Assembly (NCBI GenBank): GCA_963082875.1
Contig: OY720101.1
Span: forward strand, 1,798,001 to 1,862,000
Length of the DNA stretch: 64,000 nucleotides
Source: Corella eumyota
Taxonomy: Eukaryota; Chordata; Ascidiacea; Phlebobranchia; Corellidae
Direction of reading: 5' to 3'
Positions 1 to 12,300 of this stretch are shown here, piece by piece. Position 1 is the stretch's first letter; every line of letters begins with the position of its first letter. The position numbers and the translations under genes were made by a program. The notes beneath the pieces are model-generated. The model ran no database searches. It was not told the origin of the DNA and saw nothing but the letters and a program-made list of their open reading frames with translations.

Positions 1-3000
1 ACGCATGGCAGGTGAAAATGAGAAACTTCATGACACACTCTTTCAATCTGAGAAGGACACAATTGAAGTTGTCACCTTTCTTAAAAAGGGGGACATGAAT
101 AAAGATGAGCAAGTAATATTTAAAACTTTGTTATATTGCTTGTTGTTAAATATTAATATATTTGTGATTAAATTTGGTTTTAGTGTTTATGTCTGGATTT
201 TGTTTGGCTAGTTCTTTTTAATATATAAATTTAAGTAAATTTTTTTATTTTAAAACTTATTTTATATATATTTTTTGTATATATCTTTATCCTTGATGTG
301 GGAAGGTTGACTCCACGACCTAAATATAAAGTTACATCAGTTACCTCGACCCAGTTTTGACTTGCCTTTGGTAGTTTGGGATATTATAAATTATAATGGC
401 CTGATAATTAAGCTGCTGTTTAATGGCTGGCTTAGCAGGGGTTTATACTGTTTATAGCATTATTCAAGAGCGCTACAACATGGGAGCCATGGGTTCAAAT
501 CTAGGATCTCATGTAGTGTAGGAATGGTTCTGACCACTACATCCTGCTGTTGCCTATATATAGATTATAGTCTTTATTATTAAAGTTTAAATAAATTGTA
601 TCTGCATACCTAATATAGATAATGTTTATAGATTTCGCAATTGCAACAAGATTTAAGAGATCTTAAAAAAGAAGGAAGAAAAGAAAAAGAAAACTTGGTA
701 AGTTTTGTAAAGGCGTTAACGAATAAACTTACAGTTAACCATGGACTATCTAAGTTTTTATTATTTAACATTACCTGTATTATATTGGGTAATAAACTTG
801 TGTTAACATAACTACAGATGGCAGAGTTTAATACCCAAATAAGTGAGATGGAAGGAAGGTTAGAACAACGAACCGGTGAAGTTAAGTTAATGCAATCTGA
901 GCTCAAACTTGTGAAAGAATTTCGTCGAAAACGAGCACAAATGCAAAATGAATTAGATGAAATACGAGAAAATTTGTTCACTGCTAACAAGGAACACAAA
1001 GATACGCTGCAGAAAATGGAGCATAAGGTATTTATTACAAAGTTATTGTACTAAAATTTTAAAAAAACAAACCCGCTAAACTTCTGGTCTATAATATAAA
1101 AAAGTATTTTATTCCACTATAAGTACAGTTAATAAAATAAATTTTCATTGCTTTTAAACCCCTTTTTATTATTAATTTTAAAACTGTTTTATTTAAATTT
1201 AAACCACACAAACTTACTTCATAATTTTGTTTAGTTTTTTGAAGAGAAAATCAGATTAGAAAGAGAAGCAAGCCAAAAGATTGCAGAATTAGCTGAACGT
1301 GCTCACACTGAAGCTATAGCAAATCTTGATGAGACAACCAGATCTGTTTATAAAGAGAATATTCGACTTAATGAAGCTTTAAGTTACCATTTAAAGGTAG
1401 GATGTTTTTTAAAGGTTTAAATACATAGCTTGTGGTATAACTTTAATTCTATCAACATTGTAGCTATATATAAGTAAGAGTTTGAAGTAAACAAGTAAAA
1501 AAAAACTTTGTTTTTTATAGTGATAGTATACCTTCTTGTTGTTTTATGTTTATTTAATTAAATGTTTTAAACATTACAAGTTTAACATTAAAATCTTGAA
1601 AATTTTATTAAAATTAAGGAAGCACAAACCTACCAAGGCCAATGTGAGCTTTTAACCAAAGAAGTTGAAGAACTGAGGGCCCACAAGAAATTAAATGATG
1701 CTACTGTTAAACAAAAAGTCACTGAAAGTAAAAGACATAAACAAGAAATAACAGACCTAAGAGATAAAGTCGGGGAACTGGAAACAGCATTAAGTTGTAT
1801 GGTGAGTCAACAAATGGTTGTTTTTGTTTGTTTTTACATGTAAATGGACTTACTGATTAAGGTACCTTTTAACAATGCTTAATACACTGGCTTTATAACT
1901 AGATGCCTTTACCATGTTAGAATGTTATTATTTATTACCTACCCTTGACAACATTCTGTTTGTCATTATATTATGGTTAAAACTAGCAGTTAATATTGCT
2001 TGCTATAATTTATCTGCGCACCATAAACGGCAGTTTTATTTATTTTGCAACCTTAAAAATTGGACATCTTGCCACTAATGTTTGTTATTTGTAGGTGTGT
2101 TGCCTGATCAATACCCTTCAATTAACTGTTATTTAAAAAGAATTATGTTTAGTGCTTTACTAAAGAGTACTATGACATAGCTGCAATGGGGATTGAACCA
2201 TGGACGTCATGTGTTGAGGTTTAGTTTCTATGTACCACACTGTAGGCTCATTTATGTTGTGTTTTATTGCAGGTGAGAGAATTTCACCATGAGAAGCAAG
2301 TCGTTGAAAGAAATGTTAAAGTTAAGTTGGAGGCAAGTGAAGGGGAGTTGAAAAAACTTCACAGAACATTGGAACTTAAAGATAAAGAAACAAACAAAGT
2401 AAGTTTAAAACTTATTTACATCTTATTTTTACCAATTCTATTTCTACTTTTGTAAAAGGTTTTTTAAATTACTAAATTTAAAATATTTTGTTTCAGGTAA
2501 AGAAACTAGCCAAGAATATTGTTGAACAACGAACAAATGTTGAAATATTTTTTCTGGATGCTTTAGAGAAAGTTAGAACAGAAATTTCACTTAACAGGTT
2601 TGTTCCTTCCCTTTAAAAACAAATTTAAAATTAAATATCCTTATTGAAAGCTTTATATTTAACCTCTAGATCCCAGTATGTTCAAGCTGCACAAGCAGCA
2701 TACCAACGTAAAATGTTAGCTGCCCATGCTGGCCAAGCTGAGTTTCCAAAAATTAGAACTTTTGGAAATAACGAGAAAAGTACAAACAGTGTTTTTGCTG
2801 ATCTTAGTGAGGCTGAAAACTGGTATAATATCAATTATTTTGAGACGCTTTTTACATTCGAAATTTACTGTAAAACACTTTAGTATGTTCATAATTTAAG
2901 TCCCGTTATATCAATAGTATTAACAGGTTTTAAATATAGTAAATATGTGGACTATTTTATAGCAAACTTTCGTTTAAAAAAACAAAAAAAAATTTACCTG

Positions 3001-3610
3001 TCATTAAATATTTTGCTTTTCTGATTTTAAAGGTCAAGTTTAGGTCGTGATGTTGATATAAGAGATCTTACTTGGGAACAAAAAGAAAAAGTTTTGCGTT
3101 TACTTTTTGCTCGAATGAATGGAGTTAAAGGGGCAAATAAAACAACAAGAAACAATAGATCAGCTCCACAATCTACCCTCAGTATTAAGGACAAACCATC
3201 AGGGTATATAACCTTGTTTATTAGAGGTTAAATTGGGATCTAAAAACCAAGTTATTACTAAGCCAACAAAGCTAGTTTTTACCTGGCTTAAATAGCTTAA
3301 AGGATGGGCCAAACATTTTTTTATGTTTTGGTTGTAATGTCAACTGTCTTATCCTTAAGATAAAGAAATATATAGAAAAATCCTACCTTTTTTTTCCAAA
3401 ATTTGATTAAGCAATTTGGTTTAAACTTTATGTAAAAATGAATCTGATACTGTTTAATTTAGATCAAATACAAAAGCAATCGAAGGAACACAACCCAATA
3501 CAACAGCTTCCAAAACCACACCACATCCAAACACATTTCTAACACAACAAGAAGATGCAACAACCAATGTTTCTCTTCCTCCTTTAACTATTAACCAAAT
3601 TGCAACCTAA
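1..3610 (+). CDS. BBOF1: Basal body-orientation factor 1 (CCDC176-like), 5'-truncated by window edge
   Basis: Ten exons are visible: 1-112, 632-697, 818-1027, 1235-1396, 1619-1801, 2273-2398, 2497-2597, 2670-2822, 3033-3203 and 3463-3610 (stop TAA 3608-3610). They join in frame to about 476 residues; the vertebrate protein is about 530, so roughly the first 55 are off the left edge. The product is almost entirely charged coiled coil. The C-terminal third carries the family's most conserved blocks, KIRTF...STNSV...EAE.W followed by DLTWEQKEKVLRLLFARMNG, which I recognise from vertebrate BBOF1. In vertebrates BBOF1 sits at basal bodies or axonemes of motile cilia and helps align and maintain them. 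The last 40 residues are Thr/Asn/Gln-rich and diverged but keep a TFLTQQ motif also found near the human C terminus. Introns hold one SINE copy, one SINE head fragment and one interspersed repeat. No AATAAA follows the stop closely. Confidence 0.93.
273..558 (-). repeat. tRNA-derived SINE (family 1), near full length
   Basis: This reverse-oriented copy lies in a BBOF1 intron. The 3' tail (ATATCTTTATCCTTGATGTG on the plus strand) is at the left, and a decayed tRNA-like head with A- and B-box remnants is at the right (about 490-555). It is diverged from the 19.7-kb copy, so it is old. Confidence 0.8.
1934..2094 (+). repeat. ~190-bp interspersed intronic repeat (family B)
   Basis: The copy has the family core, CACCATAAACGGCAGTTTT followed by an AAATTGGACAT-like segment. 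It lies inside the BBOF1 intron 1802-2272. Confidence 0.7.
2165..2250 (-). repeat. SINE family 1, tRNA-like head fragment
   Basis: The reversed B-box region GGGGATTGAACCATGG and the reversed A-box end TACCACACTGT are recognisable. The body and tail of the SINE are absent. Confidence 0.5.
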
Positions 3611-3944
3611 ACTTACCAAGCTTAGGTTAAATTATGTATTTTTTCGTTTTATTGTAAATTACAAGATTTCTATATTTTTTATCAAACAAAACCCAAAAAA
3701 AACTTAGGCGTATTGATATCGTAGTGACTCCACAAGTTTTAGGGTAGGCCTTGTAGTAAATCTGTTATGGCAATCACTAACAACGCAATGTAAATAGACA
3801 AACATTTTGAATCGCCCTCGTTGTTTACATAGTAAACTTTCTTGTAAACCGGTTTCATCGCGCATTGGTGTAGTATAGTAATCTGGTTTGCAAGTAACTT
3901 CATCTTACTTTTGCGCACTATAGTAAGTACAGTGTGTCGTGATC
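3611..3944. other. Intergenic gap, BBOF1 to sulfotransferase-like gene
   Basis: This 334-bp gap must hold the BBOF1 3' end and the promoter of the next gene. I see no AATAAA and no clear TATA box. A possible acceptor (AGTACAG) lies about 13 bp before the downstream ATG, so cis- or trans-splicing onto that mRNA is possible but unproven. Confidence 0.5.
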
Positions 3945-5531
3945 ATGAAAGTTATAGTAACAAGTATGCCAAAAGCTGGCACAAAAACTTTAGCAACGGC
4001 ACTAAGAATACTTGGCTACAATGTATACGATTATGAAGAACAGTTCTGGTATTTGGGAGATGTTTTGTTAAAAGCAATGAAAGAGGGTTGCTCAACTGAA
4101 GTAATTCGCGAGATTTTTAAAGATGTTGATGCAGTAACAGATTGTCCTGCTTGCACATTCTGGGAAGACATTTTAAAAGCTTTTCCAGACGCGAAGGTAT
4201 AAACAATTTTCGTCGCAAACCAAGGATTAATTATTTTATAGTAACGTCATTATTTTAATTAAAGGTTATTCATACAAAAAGGGAAAACGAAGACATTTGG
4301 TTGAAAAGCTTAAATAAACAACTGGAAGAAATGGGTGCAAGTTTGTTTGTTCAAATTGTCATGACTTTGACACCAACTGGTCGAAAATTTCGCAACTATT
4401 TGAACTCCCAAGGTAGGTAAACATACCATCCAAGGTTGCTTATAAAAATTTCAAATATTTACTAGAAATGTTAGAAGGTTAACTAACTTATCGAAAAAAC
4501 AAAAATTTTGTAACCTCGGCTGTTGTTAACTTTACCAAATAACTTATTTTGTTTATATAATTTATTGTTTTGCATACAACACAAATGACCCTAAACATCA
4601 AAGACGCTTTGCTCAAAAACGCAATCCCCAATCAAATTGGTTACCATTTTATTCCATTTAACTTGTTAATTAATCAACTTTAGGTCGTGTCCAGTTTTCT
4701 ATGACAGATAAAACTTTGTGGAAGAACCGAATTTACAATCCAATGTTGTATAAGTTAAGATACAGGGAACACAATGCACGCGTTTTGGAGGTAGGGGTGT
4801 AAAAGTTGGTTAAAAATAGGTGTTGTTTGTTCTATTGTTTACTCGCCCTAATAGCGTTTTTGTATTGCTATTGCTATATAACAAGCATGCAAAGTTACAC
4901 TTTCTTTATGTTTAATAATTAACCGCCAGCGTGGTGTAGTGGTAAGAACACTTGCTACACCACACATGAGGTCGTGGGTTATATCTCCACTGATCTCATG
5001 CTGTAGCCTCCTTGAGTAAGGCGCTATAAAATCCTGCTGAGCCAGCACTTAATCAGCAGTATAATTGTCGGGCAATTATAATCTATAATATCCCAAACTG
5101 CCACAGGCAACTCTAGACTGGGTCGGAGTAACTGATGTTACTCTATGTTTAAGTTGCGCATTCGACCTTACCCACATCGAGCATAAAAATATCTATAAAA
5201 AAAGCCTATGTTAAATTTAATCCCCTTGCCAAGTTATATACCAGGCAACTTTGAATAATTTGTTTATATTTGTTGCAATAAAATATTTCAGGCGCTCCCA
5301 AAGGATAAGCTGCTACAACTTGATTTTAAAGATGGCTGGAAACCACTTTGTAAATTCCTTGATGTTGAAATTCCTGATTCTCCGTTTCCTCATCAAAATA
5401 AAAGAGGGGAAATGGTTGAAAAATTTGTAACCGAGGGTTTAATATTTGGTCAAATCAGAAAAGAATTTTCTGGTGTTTTAGGCATTATTGTAGTAATGTT
5501 TGCAGCAGTTGTGTTTTATTTTTTCATGTGA
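3945..5531 (+). CDS. Small sulfotransferase-family (Sulfotransfer_4-like) P-loop protein with C-terminal membrane anchor
   Basis: Four exons, 3945-4196, 4265-4412, 4684-4790 and 5292-5531, give 248 residues. The ATG at 3945 is chosen because it starts directly before the conserved beta strand. The N terminus MKVIVTSMPKAGTKTLATAL matches the 5'-phosphosulfate-binding loop of Sulfotransfer_4 proteins. AVTDCPACTFWEDIL..FPDAKVIHTKREN follows the same family order, with the 3'-phosphate-binding strand at about residues 80-92. Known relatives are putative PAPS-dependent enzymes or P-loop proteins of unknown substrate, and such genes are numerous in marine invertebrates. Residues 230-248 are one hydrophobic stretch ending at the stop codon, so the protein looks tail-anchored with the catalytic domain facing the cytosol. 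No signal peptide is seen. Catalytic activity and substrate cannot be judged from sequence alone. Intron 3 carries a SINE. Confidence 0.8.
4922..5203 (+). repeat. tRNA-derived SINE (family 1), full length
   Basis: The A-box region (GTGGTGTAGTGGTAAGAACA) is followed by a B-box-like GGTCGTGGGTTA, then the family body (GCCAGCACTTAATCAGCAG, ATATCCCAAACTGCCACAGG) and a short A-rich tail. It lies in intron 3 of the sulfotransferase-like gene. Confidence 0.88.
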
Positions 5532-6365
5532 TTATGTAATCTACATTTCTCTTATAACACACCCTTTTTTATTTTCTAAATGATTTCAATCTGTATATTA
5601 CGTAATGGGTATAATGATTTCATTTATTTTAAGTTTACGGAAAAATAATCCGATATATAAAAACTCCACGATCCGCTTATGCACTCCGCCTTTTACAAAG
5701 GTCCGATTTTTGTCATCAATTTTTTTTTGAAAAAAAAAGATAAAAAAAATTCATTAGTCACGTGAAAAACACGTGTTTATAAAAGAACAGATAGAAAATA
5801 ATAATTTAATAAAAAAGAATAATATTTTGGATCTCTGTTAGTTTAATTTTGAAGGTGAATAAATCTCTAGAAGTATTTTACTTTTGTTTTCGTTTTGTAA
5901 CTTTATTTCATTTATTAAAAGTTTTTGGATCTCTATTAGTTTCGCACGCCCTACATAAACAGAGCGTGTAACCAAAATGCGGCACATGTAATTAAACAAA
6001 GAAGTTGCATAAATTAAACCCTTACCCTAACCCTCACATATTCAGTTTACCCATTAACACATCTGACTCGTAAAGTGGACTTAGTTATACTCATTAAAAC
6101 ATATTTCAACTAATTTTTAATGTCTGGTTGAACAATTGCCATACTTAGGTTATAACGCCTTGTTAAATTCGGCCGTGCGAAAGTAATAGAGATCCAAGTT
6201 TTTAACATATTGTTCAATTTCATATTATATTTAGATGTCTGGATAAAACTCGCAGTGTTTATATTAAATAGTTTAAACAGTTAAATAAGTGTGAATGGTT
6301 ACTAGCACCAAAATAAGGCCGCTTTGACAGTTTGAATGCGAAATTGTAAAGCATAAAGAATCATT
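5532..6365. other. Intergenic region between sulfotransferase-like gene and VPS18
   Basis: These 834 bp hold the upstream gene's 3' end, an inverted-repeat element (5925-6197) and, by position, the VPS18 promoter. A partial direct copy of that element's end lies at 5827-5844. I see no clear TATA box or coding potential. Confidence 0.5.
5925..6197. mobile_element. 273-bp terminal-inverted-repeat (MITE-like) element
   Basis: The left end TTGGATCTCTATTAGTTTCG is mirrored at 6172-6197. Over about 26 bp the two ends differ at one or two positions. GTTT directly flanks both ends (5921-5924 and 6198-6201), which would be a 4-bp target duplication. No coding frame is present, so any element is non-autonomous. 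The superfamily is not identified. Confidence 0.65.
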
Positions 6366-9300
6366 ATGACATCAATAATCGACCAATATGAAGCAAGCAT
6401 GTCTCAGAGAACAATCAAAAGATCGACGAGCAATGCTTCAACCCCTGAACCAAAGACAAGTGGTTATATTAATTATTCTGAAGATGAAATACCGATCTTT
6501 AGTAAAAGCAAGGTAAAAAATGTGATTCCTAATCACTTTTTAATAACTTTAATAATATAAAATTGTGAGTTTCAGATTTGTCCTCAATGTAATTCAAGTC
6601 AGTTTTACGAATTAATTCTAAGGTTGTTTTAAAATCTTATGTAAAAGCAAACAGCACAATACCAAACATAAGTTATAACTTAATATCAAAAATGTTTAAA
6701 AGGATTACCAATATAAACACAATTTTCTAATACAAATTCACATACCTATTGGGTTAAAATTGTCAAAGGTTTCCCACTAGAAATCCTTTTTTTAGTTACA
6801 ATCCTAATTTTTTTTTGTGCCATATAATTGATAGGAAATTATATTTTATATAAGTGCTTTAGTAAATCTTGATTTGCTTTTCTCTTATTTAGATCAAATT
6901 TAGGCCGCAAGAACCTATTACCCATCTTGCTATATGTAACAATATGTTGTGTATGGTTATGTCAGGAAAGCTGCTTCTTCGAATTAATCTTCTACATCCT
7001 GATGATGTTGATGAGGTATAAATAAAGTTTGTTTCATGGAAATCTAAAAACTTATATATACGTCATATAAGCACTCAAAGTTTTAAAAAAATTTTGCTAT
7101 AAATCTTTTTTGTTACCTCCTACCTAATGTAATTTTTAATTTAGATGTCAGTTTATAATTTTAATTTTGCCATTAATGTTCAGGTTGAAATAGTTCATGG
7201 AAATAACAGAGTTTACAAAATTTATTTCGACCCAACTGGTCAATATTTATTACTAGCTCTCAACTCAGAGGAAACTTTATTTCTTTCAACTAACTCAAGG
7301 AAACCCAAGTCTCTTAACAAATTTAAAGGTCAGTCGAAATACTTCTAAAACAACAGTTTTTCAAGCTTTGATAATGATTTAAATATAAGTCATGAGTAAC
7401 AATAAAAAATATAATTATTCCAAAATTAAAACATATACTGCTTTAAAACATGTAATGCTTTGATTTAAATATATAGTATATAAGTCTAAAGTTAAATTCA
7501 AACACTATAGCATTGGCATGTTTAAATCGATAAATATTTAATGTTAGGAATATTAAAAATTGTTGTTTAATTATCTGCTTTTAGGCCATAAGGTTGAGAG
7601 TCTTGCCTGGTGTAGAACAGCAAGTGGTAACACCACAGGACAAATATTAGTTGGAACGAATTGGGGGTTGATTATGGAATGTTGTATTGAGGCAGGGGAG
7701 GAAACGAGGTTTTTTGCTGGAAGTGTTGACCAATATTTAAAACAAGTTTTTAACTTGAGCAAGGGAGAAGGAAAAGGTAGAAGTTTTATTTTTAATTGTC
7801 AAATTTTGATTTCAATATATATGATTTTTTGCCATAGTTATTTTTTTATTTTAAATATACTTTAAATGGTATATGCCCATATTACTAAAAACTTTTTTCA
7901 TTTAAATGGACATTACTGGGAAACTTAAATTTATAACATTTTACTAGAGCTTAGCTTAAAAGTTTTTAAAAATTGAAGGGCATTTTCAAGAGAGGGGTTA
8001 GGATAATAAAGGGGTTAATAGAAAATGTCCACTGGCTGTTAAAATGTCATTTTTGGGCGAAAGTTCACTTGAAAAAAAAAGGTTTTTGGCCATCTTACAG
8101 TAAGTCATTTTAAAATTATATTTAAATAAAGAGTTTTATGTTAAGGTTCTCCTGTAATTGGTTTGGAATATTTTTGTACTGGAACAAGATCAGATGGAAA
8201 ACATGAATATTGTGTTTTTGCGATAACTTCCAACAGACTTTTCCAATTTAGTGGAACTCTTATTCCTAACAGCGGAGATATACCCCTGTTCCAGGTAGAT
8301 ATATATTGTGAATTTTATAAGCTATAGGCCTATCTATATAAAATAAATCTTAGTGTATGCTATATATCTACAGGTATATCCAATATAGCCCTGCAAAATA
8401 AAAAATTACTGTTTGTGGTGTGCATTAAAAGTAACATCAGTTACTCTGACCCGGTCTAGAGTTGCCTGTGACAGTTTGGGATATTATAGATTATAAGTGC
8501 CCGGTAATTATGCTGCTGATCAAGTGCTGGCTCAGCAGGAGTTCACACCGTTTATAGCGCCTTACTCAAGGGCACTACAGCATAAGAGCAGAGATTAAAC
8601 CCACAACCTCATGTTTGGTGTAGCAAGTGTTCTTACCACTACACCATGCTGCCGGTTTTTTACCATATTTTCAAGTTGTAACCATATTACAACAATTAAA
8701 ATATAGCTTGTGGGATGGGCTTTTGACAAGTTATAATATTCGACTATTTGAATTATATATTAATTGGGTTAGTTATATTAGATATAAATATATCTAATGA
8801 GGCTTCATTTTTTAGCAATGTTATTACAGTGTTAACATTAATATTTCAGAGTGTGTTTGCTCCATATGAAAGATCACCACCAAGATATATAGACCTACCT
8901 GGTTCTATTGATAACAGTCAACTTTATTTACATTATGATCTCAAGTCGTCAGTAGGTATGTAATATAAATAAAATCAAAGTAATTATTAGTATAAGATGA
9001 TTTAAATTTGTATATATAGCCTACAAAACATTGTTAAACGCAATACTTAAAATTTAGTTTATCATCTTTTCAAATTTCCCCTATCTTAAGACCAATGTTT
9101 TATACAATATAGCCTTTCTTTTACTATTTTAAGGCTAACTTGTATATTTTAGCTCAAATTCCCACCATGTTTGCATGGTTGGCTTCACCAGGTGTTTATG
9201 TGGGTGATATAAAAGTCCCCACCCATAAACCTGGAACCCCGTTCCATCAAAGAACTTTGATCAGTGATGCTAAACTTATTTCATGTCCTGATACAGGTAT

Positions 9301-12300
9301 GTTCAAGTGTTAACCACTGTTAATTAAATATGTATTTGCCCTTTACATGTATAGGCCTATACAAAAGCCCTTTTTAGTTGATTTATATTAGATTTGGACC
9401 AGTTTAGTTTTAATCATTTGTTTTCCTTGAAAATCAGTCATTTTTACTTAGTTTTATGTAGTATTAAAAAACCTGTAAAAAGTTATTTTATACATTCTTT
9501 ATTGATTAGCAAATATAAAAATATTTTTAATTTGTAAATTTCAATTTCAGCTGAGGATGGTATTAATCCATTTTCAGAAGGAGAAAACAAAATATTGAGC
9601 CTAGTTTTAACAGAGTTCCATCTTCTGCTTTTGTATCCTAATCGCTTGAAAGTGATTTGTTTACTGAATGAACAACTTATATTTGAAGATGTTTATACAT
9701 CAAGGTAATTTAAATCTTGTTTCTAAATTGTCAATAATTAAATGTGGAAGTTTCTAACATTGGATCATCAGATATACTTATACAAAGACAAAGATTAGTG
9801 TTTTATTGTCCTTGTGAATTATTTAGGATTATTTCGGTCGATTTATTCATATAATAATTAAAGTTTAACATTTCAGATATGGGGATCTTCTTGGTTTAAT
9901 TAAAGATCCAACCCAGAACACTTTGTGGACATTCACACAAAAAGCTGTGTTTAAATACAAGGTAAACTTCACCCTAACATAATATCTCTCAATCTATAAC
10001 TAACACAGCTTAGTGAATAACACATATATATATGCGTATATCCATTTTAAAAGCCTTTAATATAAAAACATTGCAAGTTGTGGCGCGCAAGTAAATTATC
10101 ATGGAAAAATATATATAATTAGATTGAAGTTTTTATAGAGGGCAAAAAATGATATAATTTGTTTTACATAAGGGCTAGTTGTCCTAGTATGTTAAGCAAG
10201 TTGTTATTTAAAAATTGAAATATTTTAAACTTGTTTTTAGGTTGTTAAAGAATCTAGAGATGTTTGGCAAATGTATTTGGACATGGAAAAGTTTGATCTA
10301 GCAAGAGAATATTGCAGAGACAATCCTGCTAATTTAGACAAGGTAGAAGATTTATATTATCAATAATATTATAATACCTGGGTATACTAACACATTGAAA
10401 TCTTATCTGGGTTTGGCCACCATGCCTTTTTTACCTTTTGTAAACACCTAAAACATGTTTTAATTCACATTGTTTATCTTTCTATTACTTTTATTGATGC
10501 GCAAAACGAACATTTTAAAATTAATTTTTAAGTTGGTTACACTAACATTTTGATAAAATGTAATTTTTTATGTCATGATATTATTATATATTGTAGTCTA
10601 CTATATCATGTCTTAAAAGTTAGAATACAAAACATATTATGGAATTTTAACACAGAAAATTAAAATATTAGTTTTACAAAAAAAATTTAGACCTCGAAAA
10701 TAAATTTAAACCACAAAAAATTAAAGTTTAATTTTCACCAAGGTTATAACCAGACAAGCTGAGCATGCGTTTGAGCATGGCAAGTATCAGGAAAGTGCTT
10801 TATATTATGCCATCACTCAAAACTCTTTTGAGGAAATTTCGTTGAAGTTTTTGCGAGCTAATAAGGAGATTGCATTAAGGGCTTTTCTGCAAAAGAAATT
10901 GGCAACTTTAAAGGTAAGATGCAAGTAATAAACAATGATTTGTACTAGAATGTAATGGGTAAAATATGGAATTCTACTTAGTTACATCTAAAAATATAAA
11001 AAGAATTTTTTAGAAAATCTTGCAAATATTTATACATTTCAACGCATCTGAAGAACTTAAGTTTAATTACAAATTTAATATCCAAAAAAATTTGAAAATT
11101 TGTTTAAATTTACATTTTTATATCACTTTTTACTTTTTTATATTCCTAACTATTCAGTCTTTTATTTCTAAAATTGCCCGCTAAATTTACAGCATAGTCA
11201 TCAAAAAGCGAATAATATGACATTGGTGCAGCTCAAATAGCGAATAGTATGACATTGGTATGCTTAAAACCTTTCAGCTTGTAATCCATAACCTGGTGTA
11301 CCACACTACTTGACCTAGAATAATTAAAATTAACTTTTGCAGCCTGATGAGAAAACCCAGATGATAATGTTAACCACCTGGTTGGTGGAATTATATTTGA
11401 ATCAGTTGGGAAAATTGAAGGAAAATAAACTGGGATTGGGGGATGATGAAACTTCAGGAAAATGCAGGGAAAGTTTAAGGAAACTGTTTGCACAAGTAAG
11501 CAAGAAACTTTAAATATTTCCTGAAGATCCAAAATTTAAAAAACAACAATAATAAAATATTCTAATGTTATATATCTAAGGTTGAATAAAGTTATTTTAT
11601 TTTTTTCTAGAACCGCTTGAAGGAATGTTTTCAAGAGAATAGAAATACTATTTACAATCTTCTAATAAGTCATGGAGATATTGAAGATTATGTCTTCTTT
11701 GCTGTCATTATGCAGGTGCTGTTTATTAAACTTACATTACTACATTCTAATATTACAATGTATTATTGTACATGGTATTTTAAGGTTTCTTAATGTGTTA
11801 AAATATTAGATTTTTAATAAAACACAATTTTTTCAAGCAAATTTTTTTTCAAAAACACAATGTTTTTAAGTTTTATGTATATTTACTTATGTAGCATTGT
11901 TAACAAAAAATTAAATTGATTTTGTTTTATTTAAATAGGATTACGAAAGAGTAGTAAACCATCACTTACAAAACGAGAAGTATTCGGAAGCTTTGGATGC
12001 TTTAAGAAAACAAACCAACATTCAACTTTATTATAAGTTCTGCCCAATATTAATGCAGGTAAAATAGAAATTTTATTAAAAAAGCAACTAACAATTAAAG
12101 TTTATACTGTTTAAAAAATCGATTATCTTTCGCAATTTAAAGAAGGCGTAATTCATCTTAAAATTTTTTGTAAGAAACCAATTATAAATAAACCTATTTA
12201 TTTAACTTACACATAATTATGAAATTGTTTTATTTCAGCATATTCCTAAAGAGACGATAGATACTCTCATCCATTTGGAATCAAGAATTAAACCTTTAAA

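Noticed and set aside
6018-6035. Telomere-like CCCTAA words
   Set aside because: There are only two or three imperfect units inside a mobile element, too short for an interstitial telomere array.
7144-7183. Alternative acceptor giving VPS18 exon 3 a longer 5' end
   Set aside because: The added residues (SVYNFNFAINVQ) are out of family alignment and would break phase with the previous exon's end.
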